Positions 1-7,176 of a stretch of DNA of 8,171 nt are shown one piece after another. The notes beneath the pieces were generated by a model. It did not search any database. It saw only the letters and a program-made list of their open reading frames with translations, and had not been told where the DNA came from. Positions within the stretch are counted from its first letter, which is position 1; each line of letters opens with the position of its first letter. Origin of the DNA: Phascolarctobacterium sp. (GTDB lineage: Bacteria; Bacillota; Negativicutes; Acidaminococcales; Acidaminococcaceae); NCBI GenBank assembly GCA_016302525.1, contig JAEDNJ010000065.1, forward strand, positions 1 through 8,171. The letters are read 5' to 3'. The position numbers and the translations under genes are program-made.

Positions 1-2
1 CG

Positions 3-44
3 ACTGGCATATATTATGTCGGTCGCTTTTGTGTTATAATATAG
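3..44 (+). CDS. Possible 3' end of preceding gene (LpxI-like tail), partial
   Basis: The frame starting at base 3 reads TGIYYVGRFCVII and stops at TAG (42-44). The segment GIYYVGR resembles the end of LpxI (UDP-2,3-diacylglucosamine pyrophosphatase, which makes lipid X for LpxB), whose last strand commonly reads like 'GI-x-VVG'. LpxI directly upstream of LpxB is a common arrangement in bacteria that use LpxI. The other two forward frames are also open for a few codons (stops at 37-39 and 59-61), so the frame choice rests only on this weak resemblance and on context. Thirteen codons cannot settle identity. Confidence 0.3.
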   Translation, partial: TGIYYVGRFCVII

Positions 45-57
45 AATGGATTATAGT
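29..57 (+). promoter_or_regulatory. Candidate internal promoter(s) upstream of lpxB
   Basis: Two overlapping sigma-A-like arrangements are visible. The first is an extended -10, TGTTATAAT at 32-40, with a perfect TATAAT at 35-40 but no good -35 element. The second is TTGTGT (29-34), a 17-base spacer and TATAGT (52-57). Either would start transcription about 35-60 bases before the lpxB start codon and could drive the genes downstream. The region is AT-rich, so chance matches are possible. If the preceding gene ends near base 44, the promoter overlaps its last codons and would act as a secondary promoter inside a longer operon. Confidence 0.4.
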
Positions 58-60
58 ATA

Positions 61-76
61 AGGGTGATTTTGCCCT
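61..76 (+). other. Small hairpin in the lpxB leader
   Basis: AGGGT (61-65) can pair with GCCCT (72-76) around the 6-base loop GATTTT, giving four Watson-Crick pairs plus one T-G wobble. A run of six Ts (85-90) follows only after an 8-base A-rich spacer, so it is not a textbook intrinsic terminator. An alternative pairing, ATTTT (67-71) with AAAAT (77-81), excludes the first hairpin. It could be a weak terminator of the upstream gene, a leader structure, or chance. Confidence 0.2.
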
Positions 77-105
77 AAAATAGATTTTTTGATGGAGCAC
101 CGAGA

Positions 106-1239
106 ATGAGAGTGATGATTTCTGCAGGTGAGGCCTCTGGCGATATTCACGCTGGGGCAGTGGCTGCAGCCTTAAAACAAATAGATAGTAGCATTGAGGT
201 CTTTGGTATGGGCGGCGAATGCTTGCGAGCTGCTGGTGGCGAGGTTGTTTTTGACATTAAGGACCACAGTGTCATGGGCTTTGTCGAGGTAGTAAAAAAG
301 CTGCCGGACATCCTCAGGCTGAAAAGAGATTTTGTCCAGCTTATGCGCGAGCGCAAGCCGGATGTGTTTATGACCATTGACTATCCTGATTTTAATATGC
401 GCGTGGCGAAAATCGCTCACGAAATGGGCATTCCCGTGCTCTCCTTTATTCCTCCCTCTGCCTGGGTATGGCGTAAGGGGAGAGCAAAAAAGGTGGCTGG
501 CTTTGCTGATAAGGTGGCTTGTATTTTCCCCTTTGAGTACGAGGTTTATAAAGAGGCCGGGGCTAATGCTGAGTTCGTGGGCCATCCTCTGGTGGATATT
601 GTCAAGCCCAGCATGACGAGGGCTGAGGCTGAGGTCTGGGCTGGTAAGGATAGCTCTAAGAAGCTGGTTCTTTTAATGCCGGGCAGTCGCCTCATGGAGA
701 TAGAAAAGACCCTGCCCACTCTGTTAGAGGCTGGCAAGCTTTTGCAAAAGCAGCGCCCTGATGTGCAGTTTGTCCTGCCAAGAGCAGGCACTATCCCTCT
801 GGAGCTGTTAGAAAGCAAGATTAAGGCCTCTGGCTTAGAGGTAAGGATTACAGAGGGCCACAACTATGATTTGTTCAGCATTGCCGATTTAGCGCTGGCG
901 ACCAGCGGCACCGTAACGCTGGAGGCTGCTCTCTGCGGCTTGGGCAGTGTGATCGTCTATAGGGCGGCGGCGTTGACCTTCTTCATTGCGAAGCTGTTTG
1001 TCAAGATTCCTCACATTGGCCTGCCGAATATAGTAGCCGGCAGACAGGTTATGCCGGAGCTGCTACAGGATGATTTTACGCCGGCCAGGGTTGCTGAGGA
1101 AGCCATAAAGCTTTTGGAGGAACCGAGGAACGCTCAGCTGCATAAGGACATAGCAGAGGTCAGGGAGCGCCTGGGTGCGCCTGGTGCTGTGCAAAGAGTT
1201 GCTGAACTAATTATAAGAATGACTGAGGATAAGAAATGA
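106..1239 (+). CDS. lpxB: Lipid-A-disaccharide synthase
   Basis: LpxB is a GT-B-type glycosyltransferase (family GT19), peripheral to the inner membrane. It joins UDP-2,3-diacylglucosamine to lipid X, giving the beta-1,6 disaccharide-1-phosphate and UDP. The 377 residues match the usual length of about 380. Visible motifs are GEASGD (8-13), SVMGFVEV (55-62), IDYPDFN (91-97), PSAWVWRKGRAKK (117-129, the family's S-P-x-x-W-A-W-R segment in a variant form), FVGHPLVD (157-164), the UDP-binding-region PGSRLMEIE (192-200), TSGTVTLEAAL (267-277) and GLPNIVAGRQVMPELLQ (305-321). The ATG at 106 has GGAG (94-97) eight bases upstream and the family motif begins a few residues after it, so the start is secure. 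The stop overlaps the msbA start as ATGA, which implies translational coupling. Confidence 0.97.
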   Translation: MRVMISAGEASGDIHAGAVAAALKQIDSSIEVFGMGGECLRAAGGEVVFDIKDHSVMGFVEVVKKLPDILRLKRDFVQLMRERKPDVFMTIDYPDFNMRVAKIAHEMGIPVLSFIPPSAWVWRKGRAKKVAGFADKVACIFPFEYEVYKEAGANAEFVGHPLVDIVKPSMTRAEAEVWAGKDSSKKLVLLMPGSRLMEIEKTLPTLLEAGKLLQKQRPDVQFVLPRAGTIPLELLESKIKASGLEVRITEGHNYDLFSIADLALATSGTVTLEAALCGLGSVIVYRAAALTFFIAKLFVKIPHIGLPNIVAGRQVMPELLQDDFTPARVAEEAIKLLEEPRNAQLHKDIAEVRERLGAPGAVQRVAELIIRMTEDKK

Positions 1240-3020
1240 GTTTTATTGGTAAGATAAAAAGGTTTTCCCTAAAGAGTAATCTCTATTTTAGAGCGCTGCA
1301 GTTTGCTAAGCCCTATTGGAAGCTGGCTGTTTATGCAGGCATTTGTACAACCATAGCTGCTGGTGGTATGATTTACCTGCCCTGGGTAATTAAGGATATT
1401 GTGGACCAGGTGCTAGCTGAAAGGGATGCCTTTAAGCTGCAGATGATTGCTTTAAGTATCGTCGTTGTGTTCGTGATAAGAGGCGTATTTCTCTACGGAC
1501 AACAATATTTGATGAGCTATATTGGACAAAGAGTGGTTATTGACATTCGTAAGGCTGTGTTTGAAAAAATTCAACGCCTGAGTATGTCCTTCTACGATAA
1601 GAATAAAACTGGAACGATTATGAGCTATGTGACCAATGATGTTGGCGCCTTGCAAAACGCTATGGTTGACAATGTGGTGCAGATGGTCACAGAGTCTACT
1701 ATCCTCATTGCTTCTGTAGGTGCTATGATTTATTTGGACTGGGAGCTCTTTCTCTTTTCTGCCTGCATTTTTCCGCCTGTAATTTGGTTTATTGACTGGT
1801 TTGGCAAAAAGATTCGCAAATCTGGTCGTTGGATTCAAGAGGCTACCGCAGAGCTCACCTCTGTACTGCAGGAGAGCGTTACTTCCGCCAGAGTAGTAAA
1901 ATCCTTTGTGCGCGAAAAGTACGAGATTGAGCGCTTTGAAAACCAAAATATGGACAACTTTAAGGCCAACATGAAGAATGCTCAGCAGATGGCGATTCTG
2001 ACACCGGTAATTGAGCTGGTAGCTGCCTGTGGCGTAGCTGTGGTACTGTGGTACGGTGGTCACAATGTTATTGAAGGGCGCATTACTGCCGGCAGTCTGG
2101 TAGCCTTTTTGACCTATGCTGTTAACAGCACGAACCCTATCAAGCGCTTAAGCAAGGTTATCGGCAGCATTCAAAAGGCCCTGGCAGCAGCTCAGCGTGT
2201 CTTTGACGTGCTGGATATGCCGGAGGAGGTTGTCAATGCGCCGCAGGCTCTGCCCCTGCCTCATGTTAAGGGTCATGTAGAATTTAAGAATGTTAGCTTT
2301 GAATACAATCCGGGTGAAATAGTGCTGAAGAATTTCAGCTTTAAGGCCGAGCCCGGGCAGGTTATCGCCTTTGTCGGTCCCTCTGGTGCGGGCAAGTCTA
2401 CTGTTGCCAGCCTCTTGCCGCGCTTTTATGATGTTACCTCTGGCGCCGTGACCATTGACGGTCTGGATGTGCGTGACGTGACCATGGAAAGCCTGCGTGA
2501 GCAGGTGGGCATTGTGCCTCAGGAAACCGTGCTCTTTAACGGCAGTGTGTATGACAATATTCTCTATGGTCGCTTAGATGCTACCCAGGAGGAAATTATT
2601 GCCGCTGCCAAGGCGGCTAATGCGCACAACTTTATTATGGCTCTGCCTGAAGGCTATGAGACGAAGCTGGGTGACCGTGGCCTGAATATTTCTGGTGGTC
2701 AACGCCAACGCCTGGCTATCGCTAGAGCTATTTTGAAGAATCCTGAAATTTTGATTTTGGACGAGGCTACCTCGGCCCTGGATACAGAAAGCGAGCGTGT
2801 CGTACAAGAGGCTCTGGACCGCCTCATGGTTGGTCGTACCTCCTTCGTTATTGCGCACAGACTGTCCACGATTAAGAATGCTGATAAGATTCTCGTTTTA
2901 GATAAGGGTGAGCTGGTAGAAGAGGGCACCCATGAGGAGCTTCTGGCTGCACATGGTCTCTATGCTCATCTATATGAAATACAGTACAGCAAAAACAAGG
3001 ATAACAGTGAGGAAGCATAA
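1236..3020 (+). CDS. msbA: Lipid A export ABC transporter, MsbA-type half-transporter
   Basis: This is a type IV ABC exporter half-molecule, expected to work as an inner-membrane homodimer that flips Kdo-lipid A to the periplasmic leaflet using ATP. At 594 residues it is close to E. coli MsbA (582). The membrane domain spans about residues 1-320 with about six hydrophobic segments and the FYDKNKTGTIMSYVTNDV stretch (119-136) typical of these exporters. The nucleotide-binding domain has Walker A GPSGAGKST (381-389), Q-loop Gln429, signature ISGGQ (485-489, Ile for the usual Leu), Walker B ILILDE (505-510), D-loop SALD (513-516) and H-loop His541. GAGGAT (1225-1230) lies five bases before the ATG. 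Sequence alone does not separate MsbA from other multidrug-type exporters. The assignment to lipid A rests on its position between lpxB and waaA-lpxK, overlapping both. Confidence 0.9.
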   Translation: MSFIGKIKRFSLKSNLYFRALQFAKPYWKLAVYAGICTTIAAGGMIYLPWVIKDIVDQVLAERDAFKLQMIALSIVVVFVIRGVFLYGQQYLMSYIGQRVVIDIRKAVFEKIQRLSMSFYDKNKTGTIMSYVTNDVGALQNAMVDNVVQMVTESTILIASVGAMIYLDWELFLFSACIFPPVIWFIDWFGKKIRKSGRWIQEATAELTSVLQESVTSARVVKSFVREKYEIERFENQNMDNFKANMKNAQQMAILTPVIELVAACGVAVVLWYGGHNVIEGRITAGSLVAFLTYAVNSTNPIKRLSKVIGSIQKALAAAQRVFDVLDMPEEVVNAPQALPLPHVKGHVEFKNVSFEYNPGEIVLKNFSFKAEPGQVIAFVGPSGAGKSTVASLLPRFYDVTSGAVTIDGLDVRDVTMESLREQVGIVPQETVLFNGSVYDNILYGRLDATQEEIIAAAKAANAHNFIMALPEGYETKLGDRGLNISGGQRQRLAIARAILKNPEILILDEATSALDTESERVVQEALDRLMVGRTSFVIAHRLSTIKNADKILVLDKGELVEEGTHEELLAAHGLYAHLYEIQYSKNKDNSEEA

Positions 3021-5548
3021 TGTATTTTCTGTATAACCTTTTAATTTTAATAGTGCTTGTTATCTTCGTCATTCCCTACTATACCTATCGCCTGTTTACA
3101 GAAAAGGGCTTTGCCCTGCGCTATAAGCAGAGCTTGGGTGTAGTGGATGATAAGGAAATCGAGAAGGTAGCGCATAAGGATTGCATTTGGATTCACGGTG
3201 CCTCTGTCGGCGAAATTGTGGCTACCAGCCCGCTGGTAAAGCAAATTCGCAAGGAAATGCCAGAGCGTCCTATTCTCGTTTCTGCCTTCACTGTAGGCGG
3301 CTATAACATGGCTAAGCAAATTATTCCTGAGGCAGATGCGATTATCTACTTTCCTCTGGATTTGCCCTTTGTTGCTGAGTCGATGATTAAGCGCATTATG
3401 CCGGGCGTTTTCATGCCCGTAGAAACAGAGCTGTGGCCGAACTTCCTGCGCTCTATTCGCGAGCGCCACATCCCTGTGATGATGGTAAACGGTCGTATCT
3501 CCGAGAAGTCTGTTAAGAATTACAAATACCTCTATGGTATTTGGGAGGATATGCTGAATACCGTAACCCGCTTCTGTATGCAGTCTAGCATTGATGCGAA
3601 CTACATTGCCGAGCTGGGTGCAGATCAATCGAAAATCTTTGTTACCGGCAATACCAAGTTTGACCAAACCTATGCTGAGGTTACGCCTGAGGATTTGGCT
3701 CGCTACAGAGAGGAGCTGGGCATTGGCTCTTCCTTCCCGGTTATTATGGCTGGCTCCACACATCCGGGTGAGGAAAAGGTGCTGCTGGAAAGCTTCAAGG
3801 CTATTAGGGACAAATACAGTGATGCTCGTCTGGTAATTGCTCCCCGTAAAACTGCGCGTGCAGGGGAAATTACGAAATTGGCTGCTAGCTATGGCTACGA
3901 AACTGGCTATCGCTCCAAAATGCTGGAGGATACCAGCCTGCGCAAGAATTATCCCGTAATTTTAATTGATACCATTGGCGAGCTAGGCCGTATTTATGCT
4001 TTAGGTGACGTTGTCTATGTGGGCGGCTCCTTTAGCGGTACGGGCGGACATAATGTGCTGGAGCCTGCTGCGCACGCTAAGCCCATTGTCGTGGGTCCGA
4101 GTATGCAGAACTTTAAGGATTCCTTTGCCCTGCTGAGCAAGGTTAAGGCCTGCAAGATGGTTAATGACCAGGCTGAGCTGACTAAAGAATTGCTGGATAT
4201 TCTAGAAAATGACACGCGCAGACAGGAAATGGGAGCGGCCTCCCTGCAGGTTATTGTCGATAACCGCGGCGCCGATATTAAGACTATTCATTACCTGAAG
4301 GATTTGCTGGAGCTGACGAAGGTACCCTCCTGTGAATATCCCGATTATCCGATTAACACACGCAATCTTTCTGACGAGGGCGGTGCTCGCCTGCGCCACG
4401 GTGACGCGATTATTCAATATCTCTTCCAGCTGGCCTATGGCACGGACACAACCTTTGCCGGGTGGCTGCTGTTGGGCGTTATGCGCTTTGCCTCCTATGT
4501 GTATGAGTTCGGCGTTACTACGAAGCTGGCGTTTTATCAATGGGGTCTCTTAAAGCAGGAGAAGCTTGATTGCTGTGTTATTTCCATTGGTAATATCACC
4601 GTTGGCGGCACAGGCAAAACACCTACTGCGCAAAAGCTGGCACGCCAGATTAAGGATATGGGCTACAGGGTCGTTATTCTTAACCGTGGCTATCGCTCGC
4701 ACTGGAACCGCAACATTGGCGTGGTTTCTAATGGCGAGAAGATTTTCATGACTGCCCACGAGGCTGGTGATGAGGCCTATTTGATGGCAAAAACCCTGCC
4801 GGGAATTCCTGTCATTATTGGTAAGGACAGGGCGATTACCGGTAAATATGCTGTAGAAAAAATGCACGCCGAGGTCATCATCATGGATGACGGCTTCCAG
4901 CATTGGCGCCTGCAGCGTAATATGGATATAGTTTTGGTTGATACCCTCAGTATGTTTGGCAATGGCTGCGTAATTCCTCGCGGCGTGCTGCGTGAGCCCT
5001 TGAAAAATCTTGCTCGTGGCGACATCTTCATCCTGACTAAGACTGACCAAAGCAGCAAGCTGAGCCAGATTCAGCTGCGCAAGGCTATTGCGAAGTACAA
5101 CGCTGCTGCCCCCGTTGTAGAGAGCGTGCATAGCCCCAAGAACTTTGTCGAAATTGCCGAATGGTACAAGGGTATTGTGAGCCATGTCAAGAATCTGGAC
5201 GAGCTGCGTGACCAGGATGTTATGGTTTTCTCGGCGATTGGCAACCCCTCGTCTTTCGAGCAAACCCTGTCTAGTATCGGGGTGAACATTATGGAGGCCG
5301 TGCGCTATCCTGACCACCATGATTATGGTATGCTGGAAATGCAATACATCAGTGAGCGTGCTAGCAGCCTCAAGGCTGTAGCCATGATTACTACCAGTAA
5401 GGATGCTGTTAAGATTCCCACAGAGTTTATTTATTCTGAAAGAAAAATTCCTTTATATATTTTGGATATGGATATCTGCATTACCAATGGCGACGAGGAA
5501 TGTCAAAACTGCGTAATGGAAGCAATTGAGAAGGAGCTGAACAAATAA
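3020..5548 (+). CDS. waaA-lpxK: Fused Kdo transferase (WaaA) and tetraacyldisaccharide 4'-kinase (LpxK)
   Basis: One 842-residue frame carries two complete enzymes. Residues 1 to about 430 are WaaA (KdtA, GT30), which moves Kdo from CMP-Kdo to lipid IVA. It has an N-terminal membrane anchor (3-21), HGASVGE (59-65, Glu65 being the expected catalytic base), ETELWPN (135-141), NGRIS (157-161), TGNTKFD (209-215), GSTHPGEE (245-252), APRK (274-277) and GGSFSGTGGHNVLEPA (335-350). Residues from about 455 to 842 are LpxK, which uses ATP to phosphorylate the disaccharide at O-4'. It has an amphipathic N-terminal region, Walker A GNITVGGTGKT (524-534), LNRGYRS (554-560), DDGFQH (623-628), GNGCVIPRGVLREP (647-660), FSAIGNP (737-743), PDHHDY (764-769) and TSKDAVK (792-798). 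About 25 polar residues link them. No stop or frame change occurs at the junction. GAGGA (3009-3013) precedes the ATG, which overlaps the msbA stop as TAATG. LpxK makes the acceptor of WaaA, so the fusion joins consecutive cytoplasmic-face steps. Confidence 0.95.
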   Translation: MYFLYNLLILIVLVIFVIPYYTYRLFTEKGFALRYKQSLGVVDDKEIEKVAHKDCIWIHGASVGEIVATSPLVKQIRKEMPERPILVSAFTVGGYNMAKQIIPEADAIIYFPLDLPFVAESMIKRIMPGVFMPVETELWPNFLRSIRERHIPVMMVNGRISEKSVKNYKYLYGIWEDMLNTVTRFCMQSSIDANYIAELGADQSKIFVTGNTKFDQTYAEVTPEDLARYREELGIGSSFPVIMAGSTHPGEEKVLLESFKAIRDKYSDARLVIAPRKTARAGEITKLAASYGYETGYRSKMLEDTSLRKNYPVILIDTIGELGRIYALGDVVYVGGSFSGTGGHNVLEPAAHAKPIVVGPSMQNFKDSFALLSKVKACKMVNDQAELTKELLDILENDTRRQEMGAASLQVIVDNRGADIKTIHYLKDLLELTKVPSCEYPDYPINTRNLSDEGGARLRHGDAIIQYLFQLAYGTDTTFAGWLLLGVMRFASYVYEFGVTTKLAFYQWGLLKQEKLDCCVISIGNITVGGTGKTPTAQKLARQIKDMGYRVVILNRGYRSHWNRNIGVVSNGEKIFMTAHEAGDEAYLMAKTLPGIPVIIGKDRAITGKYAVEKMHAEVIIMDDGFQHWRLQRNMDIVLVDTLSMFGNGCVIPRGVLREPLKNLARGDIFILTKTDQSSKLSQIQLRKAIAKYNAAAPVVESVHSPKNFVEIAEWYKGIVSHVKNLDELRDQDVMVFSAIGNPSSFEQTLSSIGVNIMEAVRYPDHHDYGMLEMQYISERASSLKAVAMITTSKDAVKIPTEFIYSERKIPLYILDMDICITNGDEECQNCVMEAIEKELNK

Positions 5549-6285
5549 TGAATGTCTTATGTGTTATTCCCGCCCGTTATGCCTCTACGAGATTACCCGG
5601 CAAGCCTCTGTCTATGATAGCTGGCAAACCTATGATTCAAAGGGTTTATGAAAGAGCCTGTCTGGCAAAGCTGCCCCAGGAGGTGGTAGTGGCAACCGAT
5701 AACGAGCTGGTAAAGAATGCCGTAGATAGCTGTGGCGGCAAGGCTGTGATGACCTCTCCGGACCATCCTAGTGGCACTGACCGTCTGGCTGAGGTTGCCC
5801 TGATGTATCCAGATGTAGATGTTATCGTTAATGTGCAGGGCGACGAGCCCATGATTCCCCCTGAGGTTATTGACCGTCTGGCAGAGTGCTTTGAAGAGGA
5901 CTCAGAGCTGAAAATGGCTACCATGAAGGTGCTCATGGACGAGGAGGATTATCAAAATCCTGCGGCTGTAAAGGTTGTTACCGACCAAAACGGCTATGCT
6001 CTCTACTTTTCTCGCAGCCTCATGCCCTATCCGCGCAATAAGCCGAAGGATTTCAAGGTTTATAAGCATGTAGGCATTTATGCTTATCGTCGTGATTTTC
6101 TGCTGAAATACGCTGCCCTGGCACCTACTCCCCTAGAGAGAGCAGAAAGCCTAGAGCAGCTGCGTGCTTTAGAAAATGGCTATAAGATTAAGGTACTAGA
6201 AAGCGATTTTCAGGGTATTGGTGTAGATACTCCTGAGGATTTAGCTGCTGTCAATGCTCTTTTTGACAAGCTGGGCTTAAAATAA
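5548..6285 (+). CDS. kdsB: 3-deoxy-manno-octulosonate cytidylyltransferase (CMP-Kdo synthetase)
   Basis: KdsB activates Kdo with CTP, releasing pyrophosphate and giving the short-lived donor CMP-Kdo used by WaaA; it is a soluble cytoplasmic enzyme. The 245 residues match the usual 245-255. Motifs seen are the nucleotide-binding IPARYASTRLPGKPL (7-21), ATD (49-51), SGTDR (75-79), NVQGDEP (95-101, Asp99 a likely Mg-binding residue), YFSRSLMPYPR (153-163), KHVGIYAYRR (173-182), the LERAESLEQLRALENG segment (196-211) and GVDTPEDL (225-232). The ATG overlaps the stop of the upstream fusion gene as TAATG and has AAGGAG (5531-5536) eleven bases before it. Coupling to the waaA gene fits the need to supply its unstable substrate. 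Confidence 0.97.
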   Translation: MNVLCVIPARYASTRLPGKPLSMIAGKPMIQRVYERACLAKLPQEVVVATDNELVKNAVDSCGGKAVMTSPDHPSGTDRLAEVALMYPDVDVIVNVQGDEPMIPPEVIDRLAECFEEDSELKMATMKVLMDEEDYQNPAAVKVVTDQNGYALYFSRSLMPYPRNKPKDFKVYKHVGIYAYRRDFLLKYAALAPTPLERAESLEQLRALENGYKIKVLESDFQGIGVDTPEDLAAVNALFDKLGLK

Positions 6286-6309
6286 GTTAGTTATAGTGTG
6301 AGGTAAATT

Positions 6310-7131
6310 ATGCATATTATTAAGGTTGCAGATTACGAAGTAGGCCAAGGTCATCCCTTAATGCTGATGGCTGGCCCCTGTGTTTTAGAGGGCTATGAGC
6401 GTAGCCTGATGATTGGCAAGCGCACTAAGGCTATTTGCGCTGAGCTGGGCATTCCCTATGTTTTTAAGGCTTCCTTTGACAAGGCCAATCGTTCTTCTAT
6501 CACCTCCTTCCGCGGTCCCGGTATTGAAGAGGGTCTGCAAATTTTAGCGCAAATTAAAAAAGACTTAGGCGTGCCTGTGGTTACTGATGTGCATGAGCCC
6601 TGGCAATGTGAAAAGGTAGCTGAGGTAGCTGATGTGCTGCAAATTCCTGCCTTCTTGTGTCGTCAAACTGATTTAGTAGTGGCTGCTGCCAGAACCGGCA
6701 AGGCTATCAATGTCAAGAAGGGTCAATTCCTGGCACCCTGGGATATGAAGAATGTTATTAAAAAGGTTGAAGAATGTGGCAACACCAACCTAATGCTGAC
6801 TGAGCGTGGTGCAGCCTTTGGCTATAATACGCTGGTGGTGGATATGCGTGGTTTGGCTATTATGCGTGAGCTGGGCTATCCTGTAGTCATGGATGCTACC
6901 CATAGCGTACAGATTCCCGGCGGCAATGGCACCTCTAGCGGTGGTCAAAGCCAATATGTACCGCACATGGCTCGTGCAGCAGCAGCTATCGGCATTGATG
7001 CCCTCTTCCTAGAGGTGCATGATAATCCTGCTGAGGCTTTAAGTGATGGCCCCAACATGGTGAAGCTGGATAATCTGAAAAAGCTGCTCACTGATGTATT
7101 AACTATTGATAAGATTGTTCGTGGTGAATAA
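6310..7131 (+). CDS. kdsA: 3-deoxy-8-phosphooctulonate synthase, metal-dependent type
   Basis: KdsA condenses arabinose-5-phosphate with PEP to form Kdo-8-phosphate in the cytoplasm; it is a TIM-barrel enzyme of the DAHP synthase type I/KDSA family. The 273 residues are slightly shorter than E. coli KdsA (284). Motifs are AGPCVLE (21-27), [11 protein letters not shown] (53-63), the FRGPG turn (67-71), TDVHEP (92-97), [10 protein letters not shown] (113-122), NVKKGQF (134-140), LTERG (163-167), DATHSVQ (195-201), FLEVHDNP (233-240) and LSDGPN (244-249). Cys24 replaces the Asn of the E. coli enzyme, and His198, Glu235 and Asp246 complete the Cys-His-Glu-Asp metal set known from the Aquifex enzyme, so this should be the metal-requiring class. 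GAGG (6300-6303) lies six bases before the ATG, 24 bases after kdsB. Confidence 0.97.
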   Translation: MHIIKVADYEVGQGHPLMLMAGPCVLEGYERSLMIGKRTKAICAELGIPYVFKASFDKANRSSITSFRGPGIEEGLQILAQIKKDLGVPVVTDVHEPWQCEKVAEVADVLQIPAFLCRQTDLVVAAARTGKAINVKKGQFLAPWDMKNVIKKVEECGNTNLMLTERGAAFGYNTLVVDMRGLAIMRELGYPVVMDATHSVQIPGGNGTSSGGQSQYVPHMARAAAAIGIDALFLEVHDNPAEALSDGPNMVKLDNLKKLLTDVLTIDKIVRGE

Positions 7132-7146
7132 GGCTTATAGGCCTTA
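7129..7146 (+). other. Perfect inverted repeat in the kdsA-kdsD gap
   Basis: TAAGGC (7129-7134), which includes the kdsA stop codon, is the exact reverse complement of GCCTTA (7141-7146). The 6-base loop TTATAG can shrink to TATA with one extra T-G pair. No T-tract follows, so it does not look like an intrinsic terminator. It may be an mRNA-stabilising or processing hairpin, or chance. Confidence 0.35.
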
Positions 7147-7158
7147 GATGAAGTGTGA

Positions 7159-7165
7159 AAGGTGG
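7159..7165 (+). promoter_or_regulatory. Ribosome binding site deciding the kdsD start
   Basis: AAGGTGG matches the AAGGAGG consensus at six of seven positions. It lies 11 bases before the ATG at 7177, the same spacing as the clear AAGGAG of kdsB. It overlaps the possible GTG start at 7162 and so cannot serve it; this favours the ATG. Confidence 0.55.
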
Positions 7166-7176
7166 ATAAGCTAGTT

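Noticed and set aside
2688..2702. ISGGQ instead of LSGGQ in the MsbA signature as a sign of a defective ATPase
   Set aside because: Ile for Leu at the first position is conservative and the Walker A, Walker B, Q-loop, D-loop and H-loop residues are all intact.
3591..3836. Alternative forward frame of 81 codons inside waaA
   Set aside because: The translation has no recognisable motif and the WaaA frame through the same bases carries conserved motifs (TGNTKFD, GSTHPGEE).
4550..5344. Long antisense open frame of 264 codons opposite the LpxK half
   Set aside because: It lies entirely within a strongly supported gene, matches no family I recognise, and reflects codon bias on the coding strand. 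The long antisense frames at 3047-3763 and 1452-2063 were rejected for the same reason.
6263..6297. TTGACA (6263-6268) near the end of kdsB with TATAGT (6292-6297) as a kdsA promoter
   Set aside because: The spacer is 23 bases, far from 17, the hexamers at normal spacing are poor matches to TATAAT, and TTGACA here is part of the Phe-Asp-Lys codons of KdsB.
7129..7146. Intrinsic terminator after kdsA
   Set aside because: The hairpin is not followed by a T-tract, and kdsD, the next enzyme of the same pathway, begins within about 45 bases on the same strand.
7162..7176. GTG start for kdsD, five codons upstream of the chosen ATG
   Set aside because: The only good ribosome binding site overlaps this codon, so it cannot serve it; the N-terminus from the ATG already has near-family length.
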